From Micromonospora sp. WMMD1155 (GTDB lineage: Bacteria > Actinomycetota > Actinomycetes > Mycobacteriales > Micromonosporaceae), in the NCBI RefSeq assembly GCF_029581275.1, contig NZ_CP120742.1:153501-217500 (forward strand): a stretch of DNA of 64,000 nt, in the 5' to 3' direction. Positions 23,481 to 33,129 of the stretch are shown piece after piece (within the stretch, counting starts at the first letter, position 1; each line of letters opens with the position of its first letter). A program made the translations under genes and the position numbers. The notes below the pieces were generated by a model, which saw nothing but the letters and a program-made list of their open reading frames with translations, ran no database searches and was not told the DNA's origin.

Positions 23481-25418
23481 ATGCCAAGCGGGGGCACTGT
23501 GCTGTCGATCGACTTAAGTTCGTCGGCCATCGCGGCCACTGCCAGCCGGCAAGGCCTGAAGATCCCCATCCTCATCGACGGTCGCCCCGTTATGCCGCCT
23601 GGCGTCGTTATCGGGCCCGCAGGGGAAATCTACGTCGGTCTCGACACCACGACCGCGATGTCCTTGCCGGTAGACCACCGGTTCATCGATAACCCGACGG
23701 ACCTCCTCGGCCGGCCCATCAGCGCCGCCGACGAAGCGCAACCCGACCCGGTGGATCTACTCGCCACCGTGCTGCGGCACGTCACCCATCACGCTGCCGT
23801 CCACGTCAACGGGCCGATCACCGCGCTCACCGTGACCATTCCGCCGAGCTGGGGACCACGCCGCTGCGGACACATCAGCGAGGCAGCAGCCCGCGCAGGA
23901 TTTCCTCCTCCCGCCCTGGTCACCGCCCCCGCCGCCCTCGCCGCCTACGCCACGATGCTCGGCGTAACCATGTCGGACGGCTCCTGCGTGCTGGTATGCC
24001 AGGCAGACCGCGAACCGGCAACCCTGACCGTCCTGCAGACCGCCGCTGACGGCTTCCGCGAACTGGCGACACAGCAGATCAGCCTTGCTCATGGCCTCAA
24101 CCACCTCATCGCCCAACACGTCGTCCAGGCGGCCACCGCAGACTCCGACCCGCTCCAAGCGACGATCACCGCGGCCGGTAGCAACGAGGCAGACGTCGAA
24201 CGTGCCCTCCTGGAATCTGTCCGCACCGCCCGGCAGCTACTCACGACCCAAGACAAAGCCCCGATCCTGCTGCCCGTGCCCCGCCAACCGGCCGTCATCA
24301 CCCGCGACGACGTCACCGCCGCTGTACAGCCCCTCCTCGACCAGATCCCCCGCGCAGTCGGCGGAATCCTCGACGCGGCCGACATCGACACAACGCACCT
24401 CGCGCAGGTGGTCCTCAGACCAGCCCTGGGCGTAACCGCGCTGGCCGAAACGCTCGCCGCTGCCACCGGTACAACCCCCACGCTCATCGACCACACTCAC
24501 GCCCTCGCCGACGGGGCACTCCCCCTCACCATCGTCCAAGAAGCAGGCGCGGCGGCCGACGCGCGGCTACCCCGCGTGCGTCTACGTGTCAGCGACCTCA
24601 CCGGCGCCCTGCTGCTCGGTGCCTGTTCCCTGATCCTGCTCCTGCAAGCTGTTCTCACCGCTTACATCTCCACCTACAGCACCTGGGTCGTCGGCGTCCG
24701 CACCTCACTACCGCAACTCGGCACCGCCGGCGCCCTCGTCATGCTCACCGCGCTCGCCGTGGCGCACCTCGCCCCGACCACCCTGCTCGCCGGAACACCC
24801 ACCGCATCAACACCCGAACCCACCACAGGCAGCCTCATTCGACGCGGCTACCTCACCACCGTCGTCGGCGGCATCATCACCGCAGCGCTCTATGGCCTCG
24901 CCACCGGCACCGCCGTCGAATACGACTACACCCCCTACCTCAAATGGACCCTCGGCGCTGCCCTGCCCCTCGCAGCCTGCGCCGCCCTCATCGCCGCCAC
25001 CGCGCCCCGCATCCCCGCCGACGCACTACCCGCGTGGCTCGTCATGACTCGCCCCGCCGTCACCCACGCGATCACCGCCACCGCCGGCATCTACCTCATG
25101 CGCGCCGCGCTCACCCTCTCCACACCCATCTCCACGAACACCATCGCCCCCATCGCCGGCAGCATCGGCGCAGCCCTTGTCGGCATCGCCACCGCCCTCA
25201 CCATCAGCCGCAGCCGCACGATCCGCGCTATCACCGCACCCGGCCTCGCCGTCGGCTACGCCCTCGTCTTCACCGCCGACACCACCAGCGCCCTCATCGT
25301 CGGCTATCTCATCGCCCTCACCTGGTGGGGCATCCGACTCACCGCACACACCCTGCGGCTTGCCTTCCCCCAGCCAGGAACAGCGCTGCGCCGCCTCGCT
25401 GATCGGACAGGCGGCTGA
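23481..25418 (+). CDS. Hsp70-like ATPase-fold protein fused to a multi-pass membrane domain
   Basis: This 645-residue protein begins with an actin/Hsp70-like region. GTVLSIDLSSSAIAATASRQ corresponds to the phosphate-1 loop. ALTVTIPPSWGPRRCGHISE, then AAARAGFPPPALVTAPAALA matches the Hsp70 block around the conserved proline and the ExTAAAL helix, although the Glu there is replaced. The second phosphate loop (SCVLVCQADREPATLTVLQT) lacks the usual DLGGGT, so ATP binding may be altered. From about residue 374 there are roughly eight membrane helices. ATG 23481 is chosen from the start of homology. No clear ribosome site precedes it, and TTGACA lies at 23443-23448, so it may be leaderless. I know of no characterised protein with this fusion. 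Confidence 0.75.
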   Translation: MPSGGTVLSIDLSSSAIAATASRQGLKIPILIDGRPVMPPGVVIGPAGEIYVGLDTTTAMSLPVDHRFIDNPTDLLGRPISAADEAQPDPVDLLATVLRHVTHHAAVHVNGPITALTVTIPPSWGPRRCGHISEAAARAGFPPPALVTAPAALAAYATMLGVTMSDGSCVLVCQADREPATLTVLQTAADGFRELATQQISLAHGLNHLIAQHVVQAATADSDPLQATITAAGSNEADVERALLESVRTARQLLTTQDKAPILLPVPRQPAVITRDDVTAAVQPLLDQIPRAVGGILDAADIDTTHLAQVVLRPALGVTALAETLAAATGTTPTLIDHTHALADGALPLTIVQEAGAAADARLPRVRLRVSDLTGALLLGACSLILLLQAVLTAYISTYSTWVVGVRTSLPQLGTAGALVMLTALAVAHLAPTTLLAGTPTASTPEPTTGSLIRRGYLTTVVGGIITAALYGLATGTAVEYDYTPYLKWTLGAALPLAACAALIAATAPRIPADALPAWLVMTRPAVTHAITATAGIYLMRAALTLSTPISTNTIAPIAGSIGAALVGIATALTISRSRTIRAITAPGLAVGYALVFTADTTSALIVGYLIALTWWGIRLTAHTLRLAFPQPGTALRRLADRTGG

Positions 25419-25640
25419 GGGATCGCGAACCCACTCGGGCCGCTACCACCGCACCTACATCGCGGATGACACCGACGCGAATCGCATCGACCATCTGCGC
25501 AGCTTCCTACCTCACCGCGCCGCGGCATCGAAGCCAGCAGCCCACCGGTTCAACAAACGACTAGATAAGCCCTGACCCACTCGTCGATGAGAGGCAGGCG
25601 AAGCGGCCACGGTCACAGGATGCAATTCATAGTTCAAGGA

Positions 25641-25677
25641 TGAGTGCCGGTTGAGTGAAATGCTCAACCGGCACTCA
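25641..25677 (+). terminator. Strong intrinsic terminator
   Basis: TGAGTGCCGGTTGAG (25641-25655) pairs exactly with CTCAACCGGCACTCA (25663-25677) around a 7-base loop, followed by CCTTTT. It ends transcription from the Hsp70-like gene. Confidence 0.88.
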
Positions 25678-25713
25678 CCTTTTCGTCAATTCCAAGCCAG
25701 CGGAATTCTGGTA

Positions 25714-25749
25714 TCAGGCTCGGCCAGCGTGATCGCTGGCCGAGCCTGA
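25714..25749. terminator. Second perfect hairpin, 16 bp
   Basis: TCAGGCTCGGCCAGCG (25714-25729) pairs exactly with CGCTGGCCGAGCCTGA (25734-25749) around TGAT. It lies 36 bp after the first terminator. A tandem terminator or an insulating element is likely. Confidence 0.75.
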
Positions 25750-26441
25750 GCGGAACGCACCGAGCGGCTGATGTCGCGGAATTTCGAGCCAGCCGGCCCT
25801 TCAGGCACACAGGACCAGAACCCGGTCAGCCTGCTGATCTCAAAGTCCTCCAACAACTCGGCCTCCCTGGCAGACGTACGAAACGTCGCTGCTAAGCACC
25901 ACTGCCGGGGCGAACGCGGTCACCACACCTCACCGAAAGGCCACAACATGCGAACCCTCCAAGACTTCCGATCCCTCACCCATGTCGAGCGGGCCACGCG
26001 GATGCGTCCTACCGCTTGCTCGTCAAACTTCTACGCACCTCAGCCTCGCGTGTCCCTCCGCAATGCCGCACCACTTCTCGGCGAAGAGTCGGCAGGAAAG
26101 CGCAAGACACCGATGTCGAGCCTTGCAATTCAAGACGATTATTTTCGCCCAGACAAGCCGCGATGCCCGCAGCACCTCGTCATTACTGCAATCAACGAGA
26201 TGCTTGACACCCTAAGAACAAGACGGGTGGATGAACATTCACAGTCGATGAATTCCGCGACCCGGCACAGCAGCCACAGCGACCCCCGCCACCAATCACC
26301 GCGGGATCCTGAAAGGACATATCAGCCATGCCCGCCCCACCCCCACACCGCCTCCGATTCCGCCCCGCCAGGTGGCCGGCAACCTGCCGGCCGCGTCACG
26401 GGACACCGACTGCCCGACTGCACCAACACGCTGGGCCGGCG
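25750..26441. other. Gap before the excisionase gene, partly AT-richer
   Basis: There is no convincing gene. An ATG at 25948 after GAAAGG opens a frame that runs to 26445, but its composition is poor after about 40 residues (MRTLQDFRSLTHVERATRMR at the start). From 26,100 to 26,260 the sequence is AT-richer. TTGACA at 26204-26209 could be a -35 box for the excisionase and integrase genes, although no good -10 follows at 17 bp. This is a natural place for regulatory control of excision. Confidence 0.35.
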
Positions 26442-26651
26442 ATGAACGGCCCCGCCGCCTCGGAATGGCGGCCAGACCCTCTCCTGACCATCGACGACGT
26501 CGCCTCCTGGCTGGGCAAGCCCAAGAACACCCTCTACGCCTGGCACAGCCGCGGCAAGGGACCCCGCGCCATCCGCGTCGGCAACACCCTGCGCTACCGG
26601 CGCAGCGAAGTCGAACGCTGGCTCGACGACCACACTGACGCGGAGCGATGA
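26442..26651 (+). CDS. Excisionase-type helix-turn-helix protein (AlpA/Xis-like)
   Basis: The 69-residue product carries the MerR-like HTH typical of small excisionases: LLTIDDVASWLGKPKNTLYA, then WHSRGKGPRAIRVGNTLRYR followed by RSEVERWLDDH. Such proteins bend att DNA and steer the integrase toward excision. ATG 26442 fits the family length. An alternative ATG at 26328 follows AAAGGA and would add 38 Pro/Arg-rich residues, which seems less likely. It ends 3 bp before the integrase start, so the two are one transcript, as usual in such integration modules. Confidence 0.85.
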   Translation: MNGPAASEWRPDPLLTIDDVASWLGKPKNTLYAWHSRGKGPRAIRVGNTLRYRRSEVERWLDDHTDAER

Positions 26652-26654
26652 CTC

Positions 26655-27872
26655 ATGGCCCGACCCGAACTGCCCATCGGCACCTGGGGCAACATCCGCA
26701 CCCAGAAACTCGGACCCAACCGCTTCCGCGCTCGAGCGCGGTTCCGCGACTACGACGGCAAGACCCGCGACATCGAGGCCACCGGCACCACCGGCCCGGC
26801 CGCCGAACGAGCGCTCAAGGTCAAACTCCGAGACCGCACCACCCCCAACGACGACGAGATCACCCGGGAGACCCGCGTCAGCACACTCGCCGACCTGTGG
26901 ATCGAAGAGATCACCACCGAGGAACGGATCGCACCACAAACCATCCAGCGATACGAGACCAGCGCGCGCAACGCAATCCGGCCCGCCCTGGGCAACCTGC
27001 GAATCAGAGAAGCCAGCGTCGGGCGCCTGGATCGGTTCCTGCGCGACATCGCGAAGGATCGCCCCTCGGCAGCCAAAGGCGCGAAGGTCGTCCTAAGCCA
27101 GATGTTCGCCCTAGCGGTGCGCCACGGCGCGATCCCCACCAACCCGGTACGCGACACCGGCCGGCTCCGCAAACCCCGCCGCGCTGTCGTCGCCCTCACT
27201 GACGAGAATCTCCAGGCCGTCCGGACGGCTATCCGCGACTGGCAGCGACCCGTCCCCGGAAAGCCCGGACCACGGCACAGCGGCGACCTGGCGGACGTCG
27301 TCGACCTGATGCTCGCTACCGGCGCCCGCATCGGCGAGATCCTCGCCCTGCGATGGGAGGACCTCGACCTCGCCGCCGAACGCCCCACCCTGACGATCTG
27401 CGGCACGCTCGTCTTCGTCAAGGGCCAGGGCTTCTTCCGCCAACCCTGGACCAAGAGCGACGCCGGCTGGCGGATGGTCGTCCTCCCCCGGTTCGCCGTC
27501 GGCATGATCATGGCCCGCAAGCTCGTCGCCGCCGACAACCCCCACGACGCGATCTTCGCCTCCCGACGCGGCACCTGGCTGTCACCCAACAACGTCCGCC
27601 GTCAGTGGCGTGAAGCTCGCGCCGACACCGACCTCGCCTGGGTCACTCCCCACACCTTCCGCAAGACCGTCGCCACCCTCATCAAGGAAGAGACCGACAC
27701 GAAAAGCGCCGCAGCGCAGCTCGGACACTCCAGCGAGGAGGTCACCGCCACGTACTACATCGCCAAGCCCGCCCAAGCCCCGGACGTCTCGGACATCCTC
27801 GAGCGACTCGGCACCGATCACGGCAAGCGACACAGCCCCGCACCCACAGCACCCAACGATGCCCATGGATGA
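26655..27872 (+). CDS. int: Tyrosine recombinase integrase of the element
   Basis: This 405-residue site-specific integrase has an N-terminal arm-binding region (GTWGNIRTQKLGPNRFRARA), then a SAM-like core-binding domain (LADLWIEEITTEERIAPQTI), then the catalytic domain. The catalytic Arg is in LATGARIGEILALRWEDL, the H-x-x-R in TPHTFRKTVATL, the second His in LGHSSEEVTATYY, and the nucleophilic Tyr is in that same block. The gene points at the 3' end of tRNA-Pro(GGG) with 115 bp between, so that tRNA is the likely chromosomal target. It is co-transcribed with the excisionase gene and ends at the 27943-27978 terminator. Confidence 0.95.
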   Translation: MARPELPIGTWGNIRTQKLGPNRFRARARFRDYDGKTRDIEATGTTGPAAERALKVKLRDRTTPNDDEITRETRVSTLADLWIEEITTEERIAPQTIQRYETSARNAIRPALGNLRIREASVGRLDRFLRDIAKDRPSAAKGAKVVLSQMFALAVRHGAIPTNPVRDTGRLRKPRRAVVALTDENLQAVRTAIRDWQRPVPGKPGPRHSGDLADVVDLMLATGARIGEILALRWEDLDLAAERPTLTICGTLVFVKGQGFFRQPWTKSDAGWRMVVLPRFAVGMIMARKLVAADNPHDAIFASRRGTWLSPNNVRRQWREARADTDLAWVTPHTFRKTVATLIKEETDTKSAAAQLGHSSEEVTATYYIAKPAQAPDVSDILERLGTDHGKRHSPAPTAPNDAHG

Positions 27873-27942
27873 CAAATCTGGTTGCCGACCCCGGTAAAAG
27901 GGGGGTTTTCGGGGGGCGGTTCAAAACCCCATAGACAAACTT

Positions 27943-27978
27943 AAAGCCCTGACCAGCGTTTCCGCTGGTCAGGGCTTT
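27943..27978. terminator. Bidirectional terminator between integrase and tRNA-Pro
   Basis: AAAGCCCTGACCAGCG (27943-27958) pairs exactly with CGCTGGTCAGGGCTTT (27963-27978) around TTTC. TTTTTT lies across the right arm and its 3' flank, terminating integrase transcripts. In the other direction the hairpin lies just past the tRNA 3' end. Confidence 0.9.
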
Positions 27979-27986
27979 TTTGTCTG

Positions 27987-28060
<74 letters not shown>

Positions 28061-28213
28061 CCCTCGCGTGGTTTTCCACTGCGACAGCCGGTACAGCTTA
28101 GCGCAGCAGTCGCGCCCCTTTCGCACAGGCCCCACCTGCGCCACGCAGCGACCGGACCACCCCACACCTGGCCACCTCACACTCCCTAAACCGTCCTAGG
28201 AGGGTGGGGTAGG

Positions 28214-28253
28214 AGGAATGCCGGACGGGCAGTCTCGCCCATCCGGCATTCCT
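28214..28253 (-). terminator. Terminator hairpin downstream of der
   Basis: AGGAATGCCGGACGGGC (28214-28230) pairs with GCCCATCCGGCATTCCT (28237-28253) with a single mismatch, around AGTCTC. It lies 20 bp after the der stop. From 28061 to 28213 nothing else is seen. Confidence 0.8.
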
Positions 28254-28273
28254 GGAGCAGAACTGCAGACGCG

Positions 28274-29677
28274 TCAGCCGTGTGCCTTGCCTCGACCGCC
28301 GGGGCCGAGCTTCTTCCTCGGACGGACCGAGATCTCGATGGGGCTGCCCTCGTACCCGAACTCCTCGCGGAGCTTGCGCTCGACGAAGCGTTGGTAACCG
28401 GCGTCGAGCGGGCCGGTGGTGAAGAGCACGAATCGGGGCGGTGCCACGCCGGCCTGCGTCGCGAACAGGATTCGCGGCGCCCGACCGCCACGCACCGGGT
28501 GGGGGGTGGCCTGCACCAGCGCGGTCAACCACTGGTTGAGCTGCGCGGTCGGCACCCGGGTCTCCCAGCTCGCCAGGGCCCTGTTCAGGGCCGGGGCCAG
28601 CTTGTCCACCGCGCGGCCGGTCATCGCGGACAGGTTGAGGCGGATCGCCCAGGGGATGCGGCGCAGCTCCCGGTCGATCTCCTTGTCCAGGTAGTACCGA
28701 CGGTCGGCGTCGACCAGGTCCCACTTGTTGAACGCGATGACCAGCGCCCGGCCGGCCTCGGTCACCATCGTCAGGATCCGCTGGTCCTGCTCGCTGATCG
28801 GCTCGCTGGCGTCCAGCAGCACCACGGCCACCTCGGCGGCCTCGATCGCACCGGCGGTACGCAGGCTGGCGTAGTACTCGGTGCCGCTGGCCTTGCCGAC
28901 CCGCTTGCGCAACCCGGCCGTGTCGACCAGCTGCCAGGTCTGCCCGCCGATGTCGACCAGGCTGTCCACCGGGTCCACAGTGGTGCCCGCGACCGAGTCG
29001 ACGACCGCCCGCTCCTCTCCGGAGAACCGGTTGAGCAGGCTGGACTTGCCGACGTTCGGCCGCCCGACGAGCGCCACCCGGCGCGGCCCACGCGGACGGT
29101 TCTCCACGATCGTCGGCGCCTCCGGCAGCGCGGCGAGGATGGCGTCCAGCAGGTCACCGGAGCCACGCCCGTGCAGCGCGGAGACCGGGAACGGCTCACC
29201 GAGACCGAGCGACCACAGCGAGGTGGCCTCCATCTCGATGGAGTTGTTGTCGGCCTTGTTCGCCACCAGGATCACCGGCTTGGCGCTGCGCCGCAGCATC
29301 TTCACCGCGGCTTCGTCCACGTCGGTGGAGCCCACCATCGCGTCGACCACGAAGAGCACCACGTCGGCGGTGACGACCGCCGTCTCGGCCTGCGCCGCGA
29401 TGGCCGCGGCGCGGTCCTTCGCGTCCGGCTCCCAACCGCCGGTGTCCACCACTGTGAACGCCCGACCGTTCCACTGCGCGTCGTACGGCACGCGGTCCCG
29501 GGTCACGCCCGGGACGTCCTCGACGACCGCCTGGCGGCGGCCGATGATCCGGTTGACCAGAGTGGACTTACCGACGTTCGGGCGACCGACCACGGCCACC
29601 ACCGGCTGCGGGCCGCTCGGTTCCTCGACGGCGACGTCGGGCTCCCGCAGCTCGACCCACCCACCTGGATCGCTCAT
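28274..29677 (-). CDS. der: Ribosome-associated double GTPase Der (EngA)
   Basis: The product is 467 residues with two tandem GTPase domains. The first has [20 protein letters not shown] and NKAD. The second has [21 protein letters not shown] and NKWD. A C-terminal KH-like domain ends in a basic tail. Der acts in maturation of the 50S ribosomal subunit. The start ATG overlaps the cmk stop (ATGA), so the two are co-translated. It is the last gene of the long minus-strand cluster and is followed by a hairpin. The cmk-der pairing is standard in actinobacteria. Confidence 0.97.
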   Translation of the reverse strand: MSDPGGWVELREPDVAVEEPSGPQPVVAVVGRPNVGKSTLVNRIIGRRQAVVEDVPGVTRDRVPYDAQWNGRAFTVVDTGGWEPDAKDRAAAIAAQAETAVVTADVVLFVVDAMVGSTDVDEAAVKMLRRSAKPVILVANKADNNSIEMEATSLWSLGLGEPFPVSALHGRGSGDLLDAILAALPEAPTIVENRPRGPRRVALVGRPNVGKSSLLNRFSGEERAVVDSVAGTTVDPVDSLVDIGGQTWQLVDTAGLRKRVGKASGTEYYASLRTAGAIEAAEVAVVLLDASEPISEQDQRILTMVTEAGRALVIAFNKWDLVDADRRYYLDKEIDRELRRIPWAIRLNLSAMTGRAVDKLAPALNRALASWETRVPTAQLNQWLTALVQATPHPVRGGRAPRILFATQAGVAPPRFVLFTTGPLDAGYQRFVERKLREEFGYEGSPIEISVRPRKKLGPGGRGKAHG

Positions 29678-30468
29678 GCCGCTCCTCCGCTGCGCTCCGG
29701 ACCGCCATGAGACACGTCCACACCCCGCTCGGTGAGCAGGTCGCGCAGTCGGGCCACGACCTCGTCGATGCCCAGCTCGGTGGTGTCGAGCACCACGGCG
29801 TCGGGGGCCTGCGCCAACGGGTTGACCTTGCGGGTCGAGTCGAGCCGGTCCCGGCGTGCCAGGTCGGCGGCGGTGGCCGCCACGTCGGCGGCGTCCTCGG
29901 CGCTGCGCCGGGCGGCGCGGGCCGCCTCGGAGGCGGTGAGGAAGACCTTCAGGTCGGCGTCCGGCGCCACGACCGAGCCGATGTCCCGACCCTCGACCAC
30001 CATCCGACCGGCGTTGACGATCAACTCACGTTGCCGGGCGACCAGCAGCTCACGGACGGCCGCCACGGCGGCGACCGCGGAGACCGCCCCGGTCACCTCG
30101 GGGCCCCGGATGTCGGCGTCCACGCCCACGCCGTCGACGGTCACGGCGTACCCCTGGGGGTCGGTGCCGATGCGCAGATCCACCTCGCCGGCGACCTTGG
30201 CCACCGACGCGGCGTCGGTGAGATCCACGCCGGAGCGCAGCACGGCCCACGTGATCGCCCGGTACATCGCCCCGGTGTCCAGGTAGCGCGCACCGATGGC
30301 GGCGGCGAGCCGCCGCGACACGGTGGACTTACCCGAACCGGACGGCCCGTCCACAGCGACCACACATCGCCCGGCCCGTACGTTTTCCTCCACCGTGTCC
30401 TCCTCAGCCCGTACCTCACGGATCGCCCGGTGATTCGGCGCCGCAAGCGGTTCGTCAATCGTCATCAA
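29674..30468 (-). CDS. cmk: Cytidylate kinase
   Basis: This enzyme phosphorylates CMP and dCMP. The P-loop is [20 protein letters not shown], followed by [15 protein letters not shown], the CMP-binding insert, [20 protein letters not shown], and the lid segment ([20 protein letters not shown], then [15 protein letters not shown]). At 264 residues it is about 30 longer than typical because of an N-terminal extension; an internal GTG or ATG start nearer [12 protein letters not shown] is possible. It overlaps der by 4 bases. Between it and rluB there are about 120 bp. Confidence 0.95.
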   Translation of the reverse strand: MMTIDEPLAAPNHRAIREVRAEEDTVEENVRAGRCVVAVDGPSGSGKSTVSRRLAAAIGARYLDTGAMYRAITWAVLRSGVDLTDAASVAKVAGEVDLRIGTDPQGYAVTVDGVGVDADIRGPEVTGAVSAVAAVAAVRELLVARQRELIVNAGRMVVEGRDIGSVVAPDADLKVFLTASEAARAARRSAEDAADVAATAADLARRDRLDSTRKVNPLAQAPDAVVLDTTELGIDEVVARLRDLLTERGVDVSHGGPERSGGAA

Positions 30469-30590
30469 TCATGCCCGGGCCCTCTGGCGGACCCGCACGC
30501 GACGCCACCGGAGGCGACCCACGCCACCTCCAGCGGCCGTCGTCCGGCCGTCGGTGGAGCCTACCGGCAGCCGTACCCCGGAACCGGGGG

Positions 30591-31361
30591 TCAGTCACCC
30601 ACCGCGGTGAACAGGGCGGCGACCTCCGCGTTGGTCAGCCTCCGGATCCGCCCGGTGCGCAGGTCACCCAGCCGGATCGGCCCGATCGAGGTACGCACCA
30701 GACGGGTGACCGGGTGCCCGACCTCGTCCATCAACCGCCGGACGATGTGCTTGCGCCCTTCGTGCAGGCTCAGCTCCACCTGGGCGCTCTTGCCCAGGGT
30801 GCCGACCACCTTGAACGAGTCGACAGTGACCGGCCCGTCCTCCAGCTCGACGCCCGCGAGGAGCCGCTTGCCCAGGTTGCGCGGGATCGGCCCGACCACC
30901 TCGGCCAGGTAGGTCTTCAGCACCTCGTACGAGGGGTGCATGAGCTTGTGGGCGAGGGTGCCGTCGTTGGTGAGCAGCAGCAGGCCCTCGCTGTCGGCGT
31001 CGAGCCGCCCGACGTGGTAGACCCGCTGGTCCAGCCGCCTGCCGATGAACTCGGCCAGCTCGTTTCGGCCCTTGTCGTCCGCCATGGTGGTCACCACACC
31101 GCGCGGCTTGTTCATCGCCACGTAGACCAGGCGGGTGTCGACCTGGAGGCGCTCGCCGTCCACGTGGATCACGGCGGTGGCCGGGTCGACCTTGTCGCCG
31201 AGCTTGGCGACCCGCCCGTCCACGGTGACCCGGCGGCGGAAGATCAGGTCCTCGCAGGCGCGCCGGGAACCCACACCGGCGGCGGCGAGCACCTTCTGCA
31301 GGCGCTCCGCCCCCTCGAAGACGGGGGCGTCGGGTTTGGGGGAACGGTTATCGGGTCGCAT
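30591..31361 (-). CDS. rluB: Ribosomal large-subunit pseudouridine synthase of the RluB type
   Basis: The product is 256 residues. An N-terminal S4 RNA-binding domain (RLQKVLAAAGVGSRRACEDL) is followed by the RsuA/RluB catalytic domain, with the catalytic Asp in VGRLDADSEGLLLLTNDG and EGRKHIVRRLMDEVGHPVTR near the end. It modifies a uridine in the 23S rRNA peptidyl-transferase region. ATG 31361 is preferred over TTG 31367. The gene start overlaps the scpB end, as in many actinobacteria. Confidence 0.94.
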   Translation of the reverse strand: MRPDNRSPKPDAPVFEGAERLQKVLAAAGVGSRRACEDLIFRRRVTVDGRVAKLGDKVDPATAVIHVDGERLQVDTRLVYVAMNKPRGVVTTMADDKGRNELAEFIGRRLDQRVYHVGRLDADSEGLLLLTNDGTLAHKLMHPSYEVLKTYLAEVVGPIPRNLGKRLLAGVELEDGPVTVDSFKVVGTLGKSAQVELSLHEGRKHIVRRLMDEVGHPVTRLVRTSIGPIRLGDLRTGRIRRLTNAEVAALFTAVGD

Positions 31362-32187
31362 CAGCAAGCTCTTCTACGTCGTCGGGCAGGAAGGGTGCGA
31401 GGGGCGGCAGCTCGTGAACGGTGTTCAGCCCGAGCTTCTCCAGGAACAGCGTGGTGGTCTTGTACAGGAACGCCCCGCTGTCCGTTTCGGTGCCGCACTC
31501 CTCGACGAGGCCGCGAGTGACCAGCGTACGGATGACCCCGTCGCAGTTCACACCCCGGATGGCTGAGATTCGCGAACGGGTCACCGGTTGCTTGTAGGCG
31601 ACCACGGCGAGCGTCTCCAACGCCGCCTGGGTCAGCCGTACGGACTGCCCGTCCAGAACGAACCGCTCGACGTACGTAGCGTATTCCGGCCTGGTGTAGA
31701 GCCGCCACCCGCCGGCCGCCCGGCGCAACTCGAACCCGTGCCCGGCGGCGGTGTAACCGGCGGCGATGTCGTCGAGCATCGGGCCGACCCGCTCGGCCGG
31801 TTGCTCCAGCACCTGGGCCAGCACCAGCTCGCTGACCGGCTCGTCGACGACCAGCAGGATGGCCTCCAGAGCGCCGCGCAGCTCGGCGTCGGACAGCTCC
31901 GGGGCGGGCTCCGGCGCGGCCGTCACCCGCCGTCGCCCGGCCGCCTGCCGAGGGGGTACGTCCCGCGCACCGCCCGTCTCCCGTGCCGCGACCGGCTCCG
32001 GGGCGTCCTGGCCCGATCCGGGCGGCGTGGCCGGTTCGGCGGCGACCTCGGGTTCGGCGGTCTCGGAGACGAGTTCAGGGTCAGGGGTCTCGGGTGCGGG
32101 CTGCCGGGGGCGCTCCCACGGGGGAACCCACGCGGCGGCCTGGTCGGCCAGCGAGTCCCGGCGTTGCTCGTCACTCATCCCGCTCAT
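31348..32187 (-). CDS. scpB: Segregation and condensation protein B
   Basis: ScpB forms the Smc-ScpA-ScpB complex that organises the chromosome. The two winged-helix core is visible: LRGALEAILLVVDEPVSELV, LRRAAGGWRLYTRPEYATYV, LTQAALETLAVVAYKQPVTR and GVNCDGVIRTLVTRGLVEE. The N-terminal 95 residues are Pro/Glu/Ala-rich and probably disordered, making the protein (279 residues) longer than usual. It overlaps scpA by 17 bp at its start and rluB at its end, so all three are co-translated. Confidence 0.95.
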   Translation of the reverse strand: MSGMSDEQRRDSLADQAAAWVPPWERPRQPAPETPDPELVSETAEPEVAAEPATPPGSGQDAPEPVAARETGGARDVPPRQAAGRRRVTAAPEPAPELSDAELRGALEAILLVVDEPVSELVLAQVLEQPAERVGPMLDDIAAGYTAAGHGFELRRAAGGWRLYTRPEYATYVERFVLDGQSVRLTQAALETLAVVAYKQPVTRSRISAIRGVNCDGVIRTLVTRGLVEECGTETDSGAFLYKTTTLFLEKLGLNTVHELPPLAPFLPDDVEELADATR

Positions 32188-33106
32188 CCTCCGTGGTTCC
32201 CGTCCCGTCCGGCCCGCCGGTCTCCCCTGCCGGGGTGCCGGCGTACTCGTCGACGTGCAGTTCGGTGTCCCCGTCGGCCGGGCCGGTCCAGCGCACTGTC
32301 AGCTCCTCCAGGGCCTGCTCCTGGACGAAGGACACCAGGCCCTCCCGGTACAGCTCCAGCAGCGCGAGGAACCGGGCCACCACCTCCAGGGTGGCCTCGC
32401 AGTCGGCGCAGAGCAGCGAGAACGTGGCCGTGCCGGCCCGGCGCAGCCGGTCGGTGAGGATCGCGGCGTGTTCGCGGACACTGACCCGGACCATGTGCAC
32501 GTGGGCGATGGACACCTCGGGCACCGGTTTCGGGGTCATCGCCTTCACGGCCAGCTTCAGCAGTCGCTGTGGGCCGATGCCGAGCACCAGGTCGGGCAGC
32601 GCCTCCGCGTAGCGGGGTTCCAGACTGACCGCTCGCGGGTAGCGTCGGCCGCCGACGGCCTCCAGTTCGGCGATGTGCGCCGCCGCCTCCTTGTACGCCT
32701 TGTACTGCAACAGCCGAGCGAAGAGCAGGTCCCGGGCCTCCAGCAGGGCGAGGTCGGCCTCGTCCTCGACCTCGGCGGAGGGCAGCAGCCGGGCCGCCTT
32801 CAGGTCCAGCAGGGTCGCGGCGATGAGCAGGAACTCGCTGGCCTCGTCCAGGTCCCAGTCGTCGCCCATGGCCCGGATGTAGGCGATGAACTCGTCGGTG
32901 ACCGTGTGCAGGGCGACTTCGGTGACGTCGAGCTTGTGCTTGCCGATCAGTTGCAGCAGCAGGTCGAACGGGCCGGTGAAGTTCGCCAGCCGCACCGTGA
33001 ACCCGGTGGCGGCGGGGTCGCCGGGCGGCACACCATCGACCACGGGCGCAGCGGCGGCCTCGGGTGGGTCAACTGGTGGCGCGGTCACCGCACGACCGTA
33101 GTCCAC
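32171..33106 (-). CDS. scpA: Segregation and condensation protein A
   Basis: This 311-residue kleisin has an N-terminal signature, FTVRLANFTGPFDLLLQLIG, followed by KHKLDVTEVALHTVTDEFIA and YIRAMGDDWDLDEASEFLLI. The middle is Glu-rich and helical, and the end is a winged helix (ATLEVVARFLALLELYREGL). It bridges the Smc heads and recruits ScpB. ScpB follows with a 17-bp overlap. It lies 23 bp after the parA-like gene, so the segregation genes form one transcript. Confidence 0.95.
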   Translation of the reverse strand: MDYGRAVTAPPVDPPEAAAAPVVDGVPPGDPAATGFTVRLANFTGPFDLLLQLIGKHKLDVTEVALHTVTDEFIAYIRAMGDDWDLDEASEFLLIAATLLDLKAARLLPSAEVEDEADLALLEARDLLFARLLQYKAYKEAAAHIAELEAVGGRRYPRAVSLEPRYAEALPDLVLGIGPQRLLKLAVKAMTPKPVPEVSIAHVHMVRVSVREHAAILTDRLRRAGTATFSLLCADCEATLEVVARFLALLELYREGLVSFVQEQALEELTVRWTGPADGDTELHVDEYAGTPAGETGGPDGTGTTEDERDE

Positions 33107-33129
33107 GACAGCGGCACCGGGCGTTCCGG

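Noticed and set aside
3779..27872. Classification as a pSAM2-type AICE.
   Set aside because: No FtsK-like TraB, RepSA or prim-pol gene is present; the transfer genes are VirB2/VirB4/VirB6/VirD4-like.
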